DNA of 57,706 nt from NCBI GenBank assembly GCA_009838175.1, contig VXSB01000024.1, positions 1-57,706 on the forward strand, in the 5' to 3' direction. The notes below the pieces were generated by a model, which saw nothing but the letters and a program-made list of their open reading frames with translations, did not search any database and was not told the origin of the DNA. Below are positions 7,767-16,785 of the stretch, piece by piece (positions within the stretch are counted from its first letter, which is position 1; the number at the start of each line of letters is the position of its first letter). The translations under genes were made by a program, and so were the position numbers. This DNA is from Chloroflexota bacterium. Its GTDB lineage: Bacteria > Chloroflexota > Dehalococcoidia > Lucifugimonadales > Lucifugimonadaceae.

Positions 7767-8998
7767 GATTGTTTCCGGTTGGGCAACCAACCACCTTCTC
7801 TGGGGCCGTAGTCGATGGGCATGACTTGGCCTGCACGGATGCATGATACGGGTTCGAGGGCGTATGGGCCAATGTTTAACACTCCGTCGCCGTCGATGTA
7901 CTGCCATTCGCCTTCGTGGATTTTGAGGATTGTGAGATCGGCGTGGGTGCCGGGTGCCATGCAGCCTAGCATTTGCTCGGTTTGGGGGCCGAGGATCGCC
8001 GCGGGTTTTCGCGTTGACATCACTAGAGCGTCTTCGAGACCGATGCCTAGTGATATGACTTTGCCGATGCAGTCCATTTGGGAGAAGGAGGTGCCAACAT
8101 ATCGGCTTTGAAGGGTTACGTCGGAACTGATGGTGTCTGGCATTAGACCGCCGTCTAGGACTCGTTTGGCGGCGTCGAAAGAGAAGTTTTTGCCTCCGAC
8201 TCCGATGTCGAACTTCACGCCGCGGGCGCGGGCGTCTAAGGCTTCGCGGAGGAGAGTCCTGTCTGCGCCGATCAGTCCGCCTCTTGCTGCGCTGAAGGAG
8301 TGAGTGACGATGTCGTTTTCGGTGAGTAGTTCGCCGAGAATTTCCGGTGCGGCGTTTAGGGCCTGATCAGATTGACCGGTGGTGTCACCTACGTGGACCA
8401 TTAGTCGGACACCGGCTTCGTCAGAGATGGATTTGGCTGCTTTGGGGAGGTCGATGCCTAATTCGGCGATGCCGGGTGAGACCATGCGAGCTTTGACGCC
8501 GATGATGACGTCTTTTCGGGATTGAATCGTCGCGACTGCCGCATCGTGTTCGATGTCGAGGGCGGAGGTCACTTCGGGGATGCGGTTCACGCCGAGCGAG
8601 CCGACGTTTAGGAGGGCGAGGACGCGGGTCTTGGCGTTTGGGATGACGTGGTTGACTAGGCCGCCGATGTTGGCGATGCCGCATGAACCGGCGTCGACTA
8701 GGGTCGTGACACCTGAATGGACGCCTGCCGTATCGGCTTCTTGCATCATGTCTTCGACGTATGGCGAAGAGCGACGGAGGCCGCCTGCTACGTGGGTATG
8801 GAGATCGATGATTCCGGGGGTTACGACTAGACCAGTGGCGTCGATGGTGCGGGCGGCGACGTAGTTTTCGGGGATATTTTCGATCGCGATTACTTGATCG
8901 CCTTTAATGGCGATGTCGCCTTGGGCAAGCGTCGCCGTGTCGGTGTTTAGGAGTTTTCCACCGTTAATGCGGAGATCACATTGGACCGTTTCGGTCAT
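7763..8998 (-). CDS. Dihydroorotase-like amidohydrolase (amidohydrolase/deacetylase type)
   Basis: A 411-residue metal-dependent hydrolase with a TIM-barrel core. It shows the N-terminal beta-sandwich strand (LRINGGKLLN), the metal-binding HTH in GIIDLHTHVAGG, the IGVKARM segment whose Lys is the likely carboxylated metal bridge, a later MVHVGDTTG histidine and an Asp-containing C-terminal strand. This layout matches the COG3964-type amidohydrolase/deacetylase group rather than pyrimidine dihydroorotase. It is the first gene of the operon with the two desulfhydrase-like enzymes and is coupled to the next gene by a 4-base overlap. Confidence 0.85.
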   Translation of the reverse strand: MTETVQCDLRINGGKLLNTDTATLAQGDIAIKGDQVIAIENIPENYVAARTIDATGLVVTPGIIDLHTHVAGGLRRSSPYVEDMMQEADTAGVHSGVTTLVDAGSCGIANIGGLVNHVIPNAKTRVLALLNVGSLGVNRIPEVTSALDIEHDAAVATIQSRKDVIIGVKARMVSPGIAELGIDLPKAAKSISDEAGVRLMVHVGDTTGQSDQALNAAPEILGELLTENDIVTHSFSAARGGLIGADRTLLREALDARARGVKFDIGVGGKNFSFDAAKRVLDGGLMPDTISSDVTLQSRYVGTSFSQMDCIGKVISLGIGLEDALVMSTRKPAAILGPQTEQMLGCMAPGTHADLTILKIHEGEWQYIDGDGVLNIGPYALEPVSCIRAGQVMPIDYGPREGGWLPNRKQS

Positions 8999-9077
8999 CC
9001 TCGCCTCCAGGTGATCGCAAGTGTGGCAGAAAGTCTATCAGCGCATCGGGTCGATGCCGAAGGCGTCGATCGCCCTT

Positions 9078-9572
9078 CTACTGATGCGGATGCGGGTCGT
9101 GATGCGCGGCGAAGTAGATGCCTTCGAGGGATGATGGCGGGCCTTCGGGGTCGTCGGATTGTCCAAAGGCGAGGTAGTGCGGAGGGTCGCCGTCGATGAC
9201 GATGTATGCGCTCAGCGAGTTGGACAGGGGGTTGTGGCCGCCGAGCCACTCGACTTCTGGGCCGTCAGTTAGTTGAACGGGTCCGTGACGTACCGGTCGT
9301 CGTACGGCTTCGAGGCTGATCTCGGTAGCGCCGGGTGGACCTACACCCCATCTGACCAATCCTTCGTAATCGGATGGGATGATGAACCGCCAACGTGGTA
9401 GCAATCCCGACCAAGGTGCAACCTCGATCGCCGCGCGGTGGTGGACGTCTTCGAAGGGGTGATGTATCTGCCATCTATAACGCGATTGCGGCTCGTCGTA
9501 CGAGACGGTGCCATGTGTGTGGACGTGTTCGTCTGACGCGTCGTCGTGATGGTGATGTTGGTCGGCCCCCAT
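9078..9572 (-). CDS. His-rich hypothetical protein
   Basis: About 164 residues starting at an ATG that gives MGADQHHHHDD. A longer frame reaches 9650, but its extra 26 codons are entirely palindromic repeat sequence. Both termini are His-rich, suggesting metal binding, and the middle is a hydrophobic-strand/Pro-Gly mix without a recognised domain. There is no signal peptide or membrane segment. It lies downstream of rpsT on the same strand. Function unknown. Confidence 0.6.
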   Translation of the reverse strand: MGADQHHHHDDASDEHVHTHGTVSYDEPQSRYRWQIHHPFEDVHHRAAIEVAPWSGLLPRWRFIIPSDYEGLVRWGVGPPGATEISLEAVRRPVRHGPVQLTDGPEVEWLGGHNPLSNSLSAYIVIDGDPPHYLAFGQSDDPEGPPSSLEGIYFAAHHDPHPHQ

Positions 9573-9582
9573 CGCCCCCGTA

Positions 9583-9626
9583 TCGTAGTACGGGGCAGGC
9601 CCCGGTACTTCCCCCAGAGGGGGAAG
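9583..9626. repeat. Palindromic repeat pair upstream of the His-rich gene
   Basis: A CCCGTA...TACGGG hairpin (about 9587-9604) is followed by CTTCCCCC-AGA-GGGGGAAG (9608-9626). The second hairpin is near-identical to the one inside the trpS coding region at 40566-40588. It sits between rpsT and the His-rich gene. Confidence 0.65.
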
Positions 9627-9649
9627 GGGAGGACGTTGATTCGGGAGCA

Positions 9650-9910
9650 TCAGCTCGCGAGAGCTTTGTTGAGGCGCTTGGTCAACCGGCTCTTTTTGCG
9701 GGAGGACTGGTTGCGGTGAATGACGCCTTTTCGCGTGGCGACATCCAATGCGCTGATCGCCGCTCGGAGGGACTCGGCTGTCGCTTCGTCGGACGGAGAT
9801 TGGTCGATGGCGCTACGTGCGGCCGTGACGCGTGTCCGTACGAAGGAACGCACGGATCGATTTCGCGCCGCTCGGCGACGCTGAACGCGCATTGATTTGG
9901 CTGCAGGCAT
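9650..9910 (-). CDS. rpsT: 30S ribosomal protein S20
   Basis: 86 residues, very basic and helical, the normal length for S20. The N-terminal basic run (KSMRVQRRRAARNRS) and the C-terminal GVIHRNQSSRKKSRLTKRLN block match S20, which binds 16S rRNA early in 30S assembly. It starts at ATG 9910, about 145 bases from the stop of the RSH gene, with a small palindromic element in between. A stem-loop (AGCTC-GCGA-GAGCT) covers its last codons. Confidence 0.95.
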   Translation of the reverse strand: MPAAKSMRVQRRRAARNRSVRSFVRTRVTAARSAIDQSPSDEATAESLRAAISALDVATRKGVIHRNQSSRKKSRLTKRLNKALAS

Positions 9911-9963
9911 TTGGGACCTTTCGGTTGGCTTGGGGCTGGATGGACGTTCCGTCCGCTGAAGCG

Positions 9964-9977
9964 CCCGCCTACGCGGG
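9964..9977. repeat. Small palindromic element upstream of rpsT
   Basis: CCCGC-CTAC-GCGGG followed by GAATGACGGG. This is the same class as the ATTCCGGC hairpin followed by GAATGACG at 57054-57073. Such elements read as HSGESRNP-type peptides when translated on the opposite strand. Confidence 0.55.
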
Positions 9978-10053
9978 AATGACGGGACTTCGGTTTTCAG
10001 ACTCGTTCGATTCTATAACTGATGGATTTGATCTGCGATGAAGCGAGTGCGCT

Positions 10054-12348
10054 TCAGTGGATGCGCATTACAGATGACACGCCTCGGACTGCTTCCAAGC
10101 GGTCGAAGAGCCTCGCCAATTGCTCTAAACCGCTGGTGTAGACCGTGAAGTCGATCCGTGTGCTACCCCGACCTATATCTTCGCCGGAGGCCATTTTGTG
10201 TAGATTCATGCGCTCATCGCGGATTACGCCGCACAGATCGTGTATCAATCCGATGCGATCCGAACCTTCGACTCGCAGACGCGCCGGGTAGGTGCCGGAC
10301 ATGTGACCCCATGCGACCTCAACAAGGCGGTCGTGGTCAATGGCATTTCGGAGGTTTCGGCAGTTGTCACGATGTGCCGAGACGCCCCGGCCGCGGGTGA
10401 GGTAGCCCACGATATCGTCGCCGTAGACCGGATTGCAGCAGCGCGGGAAGTTGACCTGAACGCCGGGCAGTCCCATCACGACTACGCCTTTTGCGAGGTC
10501 TGAAACGCCCTTTTTGTTGGCTTCGCGTTCCCCAGCAGCCAACTGTTCGGCGATGACGTTTTCGGGGCGATTATCGTCGATTGCCTTGACGACGGTTCGG
10601 ACGATTATGGATGGTTGCTGTCGGGTCTTGCCAAGATCGGTAATCAGCTCTTCGGTAGAGGGGTAGCCCATCAGATCGGCGATCTCCTCCGTATCAACGG
10701 TGTGTCCCATTCGGTTTAGCTGGTCTACGACCCGCTTGAGTTGCTGTCGGCCTTGTTGCAGATTAGTTTCGCGGGCTTGCCGGCTGAACCACTGTCGAAC
10801 CTTGGCTCGACCGCTGTTGGTTACCAAATAACCTTTCTCGGTGTCCTGCCAATCGAGACTCGGTCCGCGAGGGGCGCGCGCTTTTCGTATCTCTATGACA
10901 TCGCCCGGCATCAAACCGGTGTTCAGCGGCACCATTTTGCCATTGACCACCGCGCCGACGGTGCTGTGTCCCAATTCAGTGTGAATCCGGTATGCGAAAT
11001 CCAAAGGCGTTGCGCCAGGCGGAAGTTCGATCACATCGCCGGCCGGGGTGAAGACTTGGATTCGGTCTGTGCTGAGCGATTCGTCGACATGATCGATGAA
11101 ATCATCGCCATCTTCCGCGTCGCCCGTGAGTGACAACATGTCTTTCAGCCAAGACATTGTGCGATCGGAAGAATCTCTGTCGCCCTCGTTGTTTCCGCCT
11201 TGCTTGTATGCCCAGTGAGCGGCGAACCCCTGCTCGGCGACCTCATGCATCTCGCGCGATCGGATCTGCACCTCCAGCGGAGTATTGTCAGGCCCGAGGA
11301 CAGTGGTGTGCAACGAGCTGTAGCCGTTGGACTTGGGTTTCGATATGTAGTCGTCAAAGGTGCCTTCGATCATCGGCCACAAGCCGTGGACGACACCCAG
11401 AGCGTTGTAGCAATCGGCGGTGTTTTGCGTGATAACCCGCAAGGCGATCAGGTCGTTGATCTCATCGAATGTTCGACCCAGTTCTTCGTAGCGCTTCTTC
11501 TTACGCGCGATGCTGAAGAGGTGTTTGGCGCGCCCAGTTATCGACGCCTCGATGTTGTTCTGGTTGATGATCGCGTCTTGAAGGGTCTTGACGGCTCGGT
11601 TCGTGTAGGCCTCACGTTCCCGCCGCTTGCGCTTCACAAGACCCGAAATCGTGCGATATTCCTTGTGATCGAGGTAGTAAAAGGCTTTGTCTTCGAGACG
11701 CCACTTCCAATCGTTCATGCCCAGTCGATCGGCCAACGGAGCATAAATGTCCATGGTCTCGCGGGCGATGCGCTCCTGCTGTTCCGCCTTCAGGAAGCGC
11801 AACGTCTCGATGTTGTGCATACGGTCGGCCAGCTTGATCAGCAGTACTCTGCGGTCTTCGCCGGCGGTTACAAACATCTTGCGGAGGCTTTCGATTCGCT
11901 CCTGTTTGCGGTCCTCGTAGTGTCGGCGCTGTCTCGACCCGCCGCTCGAAGCGGCCAACTCGATCTGCTTCAACTTCGTAACTCCATCAACGAGGAGTGC
12001 CACGCTGTCGCCGAACTCTTTGCGGATGTCGTCCACCTCGATCCCGCAGTCTTCAACGGTGTCGTGGAGCAGACCAGCTGCGATTAAGTCGGAAGGCAGG
12101 GCCAATTGTGCAAGTCGCAATGAGACGCTGATGGGATGGATGATGTAAGGCTCGCCTGACTTCCGCGTCTGACCGTCATGAGCCAAGTAAGCGTACTCAT
12201 ACGCGGCCTTGATAAATTCGATCTCGTCCGGAGGGAGGTAGCTCTGTACCTCCTTCATTAGATTTGTTAGCGAGCGCTGGTATCCGTTCCGGCTTGAAGG
12301 CCGCGTAGATTTCGAGGGTTGAGGGACGAGTGTTTGGGTGGTCGCCAT
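10054..12348 (-). CDS. rel: Bifunctional (p)ppGpp synthetase/hydrolase (RSH)
   Basis: About 764 residues in full RSH order. The HD hydrolase domain (roughly 30-190) has the metal-binding IIHP histidine and HDTVED. The synthetase domain (about 230-350) has the DLIALRVI, YISKPKSNGYSSLHT and EVQIRS blocks. TGS follows (about 405-470, from RIQVFTPAGD), then a Cys-containing zinc-finger-like region (FPRCCNPVYGDD) and a C-terminal ACT domain. An intact HD motif implies that it both makes and degrades the alarmone, as usual for organisms with one RSH. The start is taken at the ATG giving MATTQTLV; an in-frame start lies 10 codons upstream. It is divergent from the LPXTG protein gene. Confidence 0.94.
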   Translation of the reverse strand: MATTQTLVPQPSKSTRPSSRNGYQRSLTNLMKEVQSYLPPDEIEFIKAAYEYAYLAHDGQTRKSGEPYIIHPISVSLRLAQLALPSDLIAAGLLHDTVEDCGIEVDDIRKEFGDSVALLVDGVTKLKQIELAASSGGSRQRRHYEDRKQERIESLRKMFVTAGEDRRVLLIKLADRMHNIETLRFLKAEQQERIARETMDIYAPLADRLGMNDWKWRLEDKAFYYLDHKEYRTISGLVKRKRREREAYTNRAVKTLQDAIINQNNIEASITGRAKHLFSIARKKKRYEELGRTFDEINDLIALRVITQNTADCYNALGVVHGLWPMIEGTFDDYISKPKSNGYSSLHTTVLGPDNTPLEVQIRSREMHEVAEQGFAAHWAYKQGGNNEGDRDSSDRTMSWLKDMLSLTGDAEDGDDFIDHVDESLSTDRIQVFTPAGDVIELPPGATPLDFAYRIHTELGHSTVGAVVNGKMVPLNTGLMPGDVIEIRKARAPRGPSLDWQDTEKGYLVTNSGRAKVRQWFSRQARETNLQQGRQQLKRVVDQLNRMGHTVDTEEIADLMGYPSTEELITDLGKTRQQPSIIVRTVVKAIDDNRPENVIAEQLAAGEREANKKGVSDLAKGVVVMGLPGVQVNFPRCCNPVYGDDIVGYLTRGRGVSAHRDNCRNLRNAIDHDRLVEVAWGHMSGTYPARLRVEGSDRIGLIHDLCGVIRDERMNLHKMASGEDIGRGSTRIDFTVYTSGLEQLARLFDRLEAVRGVSSVMRIH

Positions 12349-12597
12349 TTCCAGCTTCGCGCACCGCTTGTATCGCATGAAACAGCGGTTGTGTCGTGTT
12401 TTTCAGTTTACACGTAACGAATAACCTCGCGAAATGCGTTTGGAGGCGAGATTCGGAACGCGACAGCCTCAATAGCCTCCGCGATCCGTCGCGGGGTTCG
12501 CGTTTTAATTTGGGCGTTAGAATTTCACCAATTGAAAAGGCGGTAGGTGTCGACTCGCTTGGTCGGCACAGAAATCGATCGAAATTCCGTGTTTACC

Positions 12598-13392
12598 ATG
12601 CGAAATCTCAGCAATATCACTGCAGCTATCCCCAGACGGATGGGGGTCGTATTGACACTTGTGGCAGTCTCTGCGTTCGTTACCGTCGCGTTGATATACG
12701 AACCGGCCAACGCGGTGGATCCGGCTCCGGTCAATCCTCGCGGTCCGATACCAGCGGTGCTAGCGGATTCTGACGGCAACACATATGAAGTGTTCACACC
12801 TGAAGAAGGCGGCTCAATCGTTGGCGAGGATTATTCGTTCATTGCGGTGCCTGGTGATGTGCCCAGCGCGTACATCGTTGGTGTGCGAATGTCCAAAGGA
12901 GGCGAAGCTTCGAATGCTGGCATGACGCACCATAGATACACGCTCGCCGGTAACTATTTCAGGATCGACGCGGTTGATGAGAATGGTAGAACGCCTTCGC
13001 CTGCATTCAGGTTCCGAAATCCTCCTCTGGTCTGCTTGCCGATACCCCAGCATTTCTTCGCAAATATCGATTCGATGACTGTGATAGCGACGGGCTCTGA
13101 GGGCTTGACTCAAACGGTCTTGAACTCGGGGACAAGGGTCCAAGACACTGGTTTGAAGTTGTGTGCATTCGTGGGCACAGTTCCAACTATCTTGGCGGTC
13201 GGTCTGGAGGGAGCACCGGAGCCATTGCCACCGACGCCGGAGGTTGTGGTGGAGGTACGCGTGGTTGAGCTGCCGGTTACAGGTGGGCTAGCCCCGAATC
13301 AGACAGGGCTAGTTCTTTTCTTCGTGTTGGGTATGGCCATAGTTGTAGTCGGGTGCTCAGTATCCAAGGCTATTCGCCGTCGCGACACTTAA
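12598..13392 (+). CDS. LPXTG-motif surface protein of unknown function
   Basis: About 264 residues. A Sec signal-type hydrophobic segment at roughly residues 14-36 is followed by ANAV. The C-terminus has LPVTG, then a hydrophobic stretch of about 20 residues and a basic RRR tail, which is the canonical sortase sorting signal. The middle has two Cys regions and no recognised domain. A Pro-rich linker (PLPPTPEVVVE) precedes the sorting signal, typical of wall-anchored proteins. In-frame GTG at 12547 is an alternative start, but the ATG at 12598 fits the signal peptide better. No sortase gene is in the window. Confidence 0.7.
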   Translation: MRNLSNITAAIPRRMGVVLTLVAVSAFVTVALIYEPANAVDPAPVNPRGPIPAVLADSDGNTYEVFTPEEGGSIVGEDYSFIAVPGDVPSAYIVGVRMSKGGEASNAGMTHHRYTLAGNYFRIDAVDENGRTPSPAFRFRNPPLVCLPIPQHFFANIDSMTVIATGSEGLTQTVLNSGTRVQDTGLKLCAFVGTVPTILAVGLEGAPEPLPPTPEVVVEVRVVELPVTGGLAPNQTGLVLFFVLGMAIVVVGCSVSKAIRRRDT

Positions 13393-13400
13393 CTGTGAGT

Positions 13401-14357
13401 TCATCCCCGCCAAGTCAATAGGTCTGACAGCTCGTCCAAGATCGTATCCAGTTCTTCGCCGTCGTAACGATCGAATGGTTTCGAGCCGGGTTGGCGTGTA
13501 ACCGGTGTTTTGATGATGCCTCTTCGCCAGAAGGCTTGTTTGTAGGTAGTTACGCCGAAGAAGAATTCGAAGTTGAGGGACGGCAGGATCCTGTTGAATA
13601 GTGCTCGCGCTTCGTCCGTAACCACTTGCTGACCGTTTTCGTCCACGCCACCTGCTTCTAACGCCTTCCACACCGCGACGTGCGCCTCGGTGATGTGACC
13701 GGCAGGCATCGTGCCGGCACCGCCACGGCGATACTCGGCCAACAGGAAACGTCCGCCCATGCCGCCCATGATCGATTCCACTTTGTCGCCGCACGCTTCC
13801 AATACCGCAGTCATCACGTTGCCGGGTAACAGACTCTCTTCCTTTAGCAGTCGTGCTCCGGGGATTTCTTCAATGATTCGGATGATCGTCGGCGTCGGGA
13901 TTGTTGGGCCTGTGGGTGGTTTGTTGTTTTGGAGCCACACCGGCAATCCGGTGGCATCCCATAAGGCTCCGTAGAGGTCTATTGTTTCTTGTCCGCCGCC
14001 CATACCGTTTGCGGGCATTGCAATGATTGAGTCCGCACCGCACTCCACGGCGACGCGTGCTCGCTCAATGCAGTGTTCGATCGATATGCCGCTCGCGCCA
14101 GCCACAACCGGGACTGCGCCGCCAACCGTGGCGACTCCGACTCGCAGAACCTCGTCGCGTTCTTCGTCGGTCAGTCGCGGCCCTTCACTTGCGTTCACCG
14201 GCATCACGACACCGTGTGCGCCAGCTTCGACGCAATACGCAACGCAACGGCGCAAGGACTCATGGTCGACGCTGCCATCTTCGTTGAACGGAGTTACCGG
14301 TATCGAGAAGACACCGCGGTTCTTGGAGATGTTGCCGTTGCTGGACTGTGATGCCAT
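13401..14357 (-). CDS. DapA/NanA-family Schiff-base aldolase or dehydratase
   Basis: 318 residues of the (beta/alpha)8 pyruvate-aldolase family. It has the N-terminal SIPVTPFNEDGSVD block, a PVNASEGPRLT segment in place of the GTTGE motif, and the GASGIS strand. The position near residue 165-170 where the Schiff-base Lys is expected reads VWLQNNKPPT. Relatives make or cleave 2-keto-3-deoxy sugar acids or dihydrodipicolinate; catabolic use is favoured by the divergent enolase-superfamily gene next to it. The start is set by GAGGA upstream of ATG 14357. It ends 8 bases from the LPXTG gene, tail to tail. Confidence 0.85.
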   Translation of the reverse strand: MASQSSNGNISKNRGVFSIPVTPFNEDGSVDHESLRRCVAYCVEAGAHGVVMPVNASEGPRLTDEERDEVLRVGVATVGGAVPVVAGASGISIEHCIERARVAVECGADSIIAMPANGMGGGQETIDLYGALWDATGLPVWLQNNKPPTGPTIPTPTIIRIIEEIPGARLLKEESLLPGNVMTAVLEACGDKVESIMGGMGGRFLLAEYRRGGAGTMPAGHITEAHVAVWKALEAGGVDENGQQVVTDEARALFNRILPSLNFEFFFGVTTYKQAFWRRGIIKTPVTRQPGSKPFDRYDGEELDTILDELSDLLTWRG

Positions 14358-14527
14358 GATTTCCTCGCCTCGAGTTGGAGTTTGATGTGCGTATTTTAGG
14401 GGCATAATTCTATTCGGCACCGTCCGCACAGATCGACCAATCAGCGTACGATGGTTGCGATGGCTTGGATGGCAACGCCGTTTTACGCTTGTTGCATCTG
14501 TATCGAAGGAATCCAACGTGTACTGCT

Positions 14528-15691
14528 ATGAAGATTGAACGAATCGAACTTCACCAACTAAACGGTAAAGTCGCCGCACCATACAAGTCATCGATGCAAT
14601 GGAAGACGCATAGGGGGACTGTCGCGGTGCGTGTGGTCGCTGACGACGGGACGTACGGTTGGGGGGAAACTGGCGGAGATGCTTCTGCAATCGCCGGGAT
14701 AGCCGCGAGTTTGATCGGGAAGAATCCCGCGCATTTCGGGAGTATCTGGCAATCGATCATCAACCCTCGTTATCAAAGCGGTGGATATGGTGGTCTAGCA
14801 TCCAAGACCGCCAGCGCGATCGATATTGCCTTGCACGACCTTGTTGGCAAGGCTCGTGGTGTGCCGGCTTACGAACTGCTTGGTGGAAAGGTTCGAGACC
14901 GCGTCTGTACCTACGCAACCGGTCTTTTCTACACCGAAACCGACATTAACGATCCCGCATGGGCTGATTTGCTCGACGAAGCGCAAGGATATGCTGAAGC
15001 CGGGTTTATCGGGATGAAGATGAAGATAGGCGGTTTCACGTTTGCGGAGGATGTTGACCGCGTTGGGGCTCTGCGCCGTACTGTCGGCGACAACATTCGG
15101 ATAATGGTCGACGCGAATGAGGCGTACGATCCGATGACGGCGATTTCGATGGCGCGTCGCATCGCGGATTTCGACGTGACGTGGTTCGAAGAGCCTACGA
15201 GTTCGCAAGCGTTGGAGGACAATCTGCTGATCACGTCTCAGTCGCCGGTCCCGACTGCTGGCGGTGAATCTGCAAGCACTCGTCGCGATGTTGCGCATCT
15301 TCTGGGACGACGGATATTCGACATCATCCAACCCGAAGTTGTGAATGTCGGCGGCATCTCTGAACTCAAACTGTGCGCTGACATGTCCGAGGCGTTCAAC
15401 GTACGGTTTTTACCGCACTTCTTCAACACCCACATCAGCCTCGCGGCCATACTCCACACTCTTGCAACGATATCTCAGGCACCACCGGCACATCCGAAGG
15501 AACCGTTCGTTAACGAGCCAGTCACTGAGTTTGATCAGACATCACACCCGGTTAGAGAGGCGTTGACTGATCCATTCTTCCAGCAATCGAACGGATACAT
15601 TGATGTTCCTGAAAGTCCGGGTTTGGGTATCGAAGTTAACGAAGATGCGTTGGATCACTTTCGGCAAGGCGAAGTGATCGTGGTTGAATGA
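14528..15691 (+). CDS. Mandelate racemase/muconate lactonizing enzyme family protein
   Basis: 387 residues of the enolase superfamily. The N-terminal capping domain starts MKIERIELH. In the barrel, KMK in GFIGMKMKIGG carries the catalytic lysines, and metal ligands are seen in MVDANEAYD (Asp), WFEEPT (Glu) and GGES (Glu). A His near FLPHFFNTHI may be the second base, as in sugar-acid dehydratases. Most relatives dehydrate aldonic acids such as rhamnonate, fuconate or galactonate. It is divergent from the DapA-like gene across about 170 bases, so the two may share control and act in sequence. Confidence 0.88.
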   Translation: MKIERIELHQLNGKVAAPYKSSMQWKTHRGTVAVRVVADDGTYGWGETGGDASAIAGIAASLIGKNPAHFGSIWQSIINPRYQSGGYGGLASKTASAIDIALHDLVGKARGVPAYELLGGKVRDRVCTYATGLFYTETDINDPAWADLLDEAQGYAEAGFIGMKMKIGGFTFAEDVDRVGALRRTVGDNIRIMVDANEAYDPMTAISMARRIADFDVTWFEEPTSSQALEDNLLITSQSPVPTAGGESASTRRDVAHLLGRRIFDIIQPEVVNVGGISELKLCADMSEAFNVRFLPHFFNTHISLAAILHTLATISQAPPAHPKEPFVNEPVTEFDQTSHPVREALTDPFFQQSNGYIDVPESPGLGIEVNEDALDHFRQGEVIVVE

Positions 15692-15829
15692 ACCGGCTCT
15701 TAACTTGCTAGGCACGCTTTTGCCTGAATGCTCGTATCGCGAAGTGGCTTTTCGCGGTGAATCTACCTGCATGCCTCAGAGATATCATTTGGTAGTCCAA
15801 ATCCACCACTACAGGATCGATATTCGTCC

Positions 15830-16672
15830 ATGAAATCCAAGAGCACCGAAGAAATGCGCGAGTCGAAATTGCTGATCGGCGACCGCCATATCAACTATGC
15901 GGTGGGGCCGGATAATGGTCCGCCGATGCTGCTGCTACACGGTATAAGCGGTCGCTGGGAGGACTGGGACTCGGTTTTGCCGTTTTTCACCCCCGATTGG
16001 CATGTCTACGCGGTGGATCTTCGCGGTCACGGCAAGTCTTCATGGGTGAACAACGATTACCACTGGCGCCAATACGCATTGGACCAAATGGAATTCATTG
16101 AGGGTGTTATCGGCGAATCGGTGTTTGTAGTCGGGCACTCCCTCGGCGGGGTAACCGCTTTGGGGTTAAATGCAGAACGTACCGATCTGGTGCGTGGCGC
16201 GGTCTACGAGGATCCTCCACTATTTGTTCACCAGCGATGGGAGGGCAACCAGTTCCGCCTCAGATTCACGGTAACCCTCCAAGTCTTGGACACCAACCCC
16301 GATTTCGCCACGGTTCTCGCCCATGTTAAGGAAACTAATCCGGATTATGATGACGCAGGTTCTCAAGACCGCGCCGAAAAGCTGATGGCTATGGATCCCG
16401 ATGTATTTCGAACCACCTTGAGCGGTCGAGCACGTGCTAACTGGCGATCTGAAGACCTGCTTCAACAAGCACAAGCTCCGGGCCTTCTGCTGCAAGCCGA
16501 ACCGTCGCTCGGATCGGCATTGTTCGATGATGAGGCGGAGAAAGCGATGGAACTGCTGCCACGAGCCGAGCACGAGAAGTGGAATGACTCGGGGCATGGT
16601 ATGCACAGCTCGTTTCCAGAGCGTTTCGCCGATCGAGTATTGAGATTTTTCGACCCGATTCGAAACGGGTGA
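15830..16672 (+). CDS. Alpha/beta hydrolase
   Basis: 280 residues with the standard hydrolase fold. The oxyanion motif is LLHGISGRWEDW, the strand-order signature is VDLRGHGKS and the nucleophile elbow is VVGHSLGG. A late His lies in WNDSGHGMH. It resembles soluble esterase, C-C hydrolase or epoxide-hydrolase relatives; the substrate is unpredictable. It is a lone gene between the enolase-superfamily gene and the fused spermidine synthase, on the same strand. Confidence 0.85.
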   Translation: MKSKSTEEMRESKLLIGDRHINYAVGPDNGPPMLLLHGISGRWEDWDSVLPFFTPDWHVYAVDLRGHGKSSWVNNDYHWRQYALDQMEFIEGVIGESVFVVGHSLGGVTALGLNAERTDLVRGAVYEDPPLFVHQRWEGNQFRLRFTVTLQVLDTNPDFATVLAHVKETNPDYDDAGSQDRAEKLMAMDPDVFRTTLSGRARANWRSEDLLQQAQAPGLLLQAEPSLGSALFDDEAEKAMELLPRAEHEKWNDSGHGMHSSFPERFADRVLRFFDPIRNG

Positions 16673-16785
16673 CGATTCGACAGTGCCCGAAATCCGAGTA
16701 TCCTTATCCCTGCCAGCAAGATCTGGGGATGCGCCAACTTGATACCCGTCTAAAAACGCGCCGGGAAGGATAGATAGGAGCGAAT

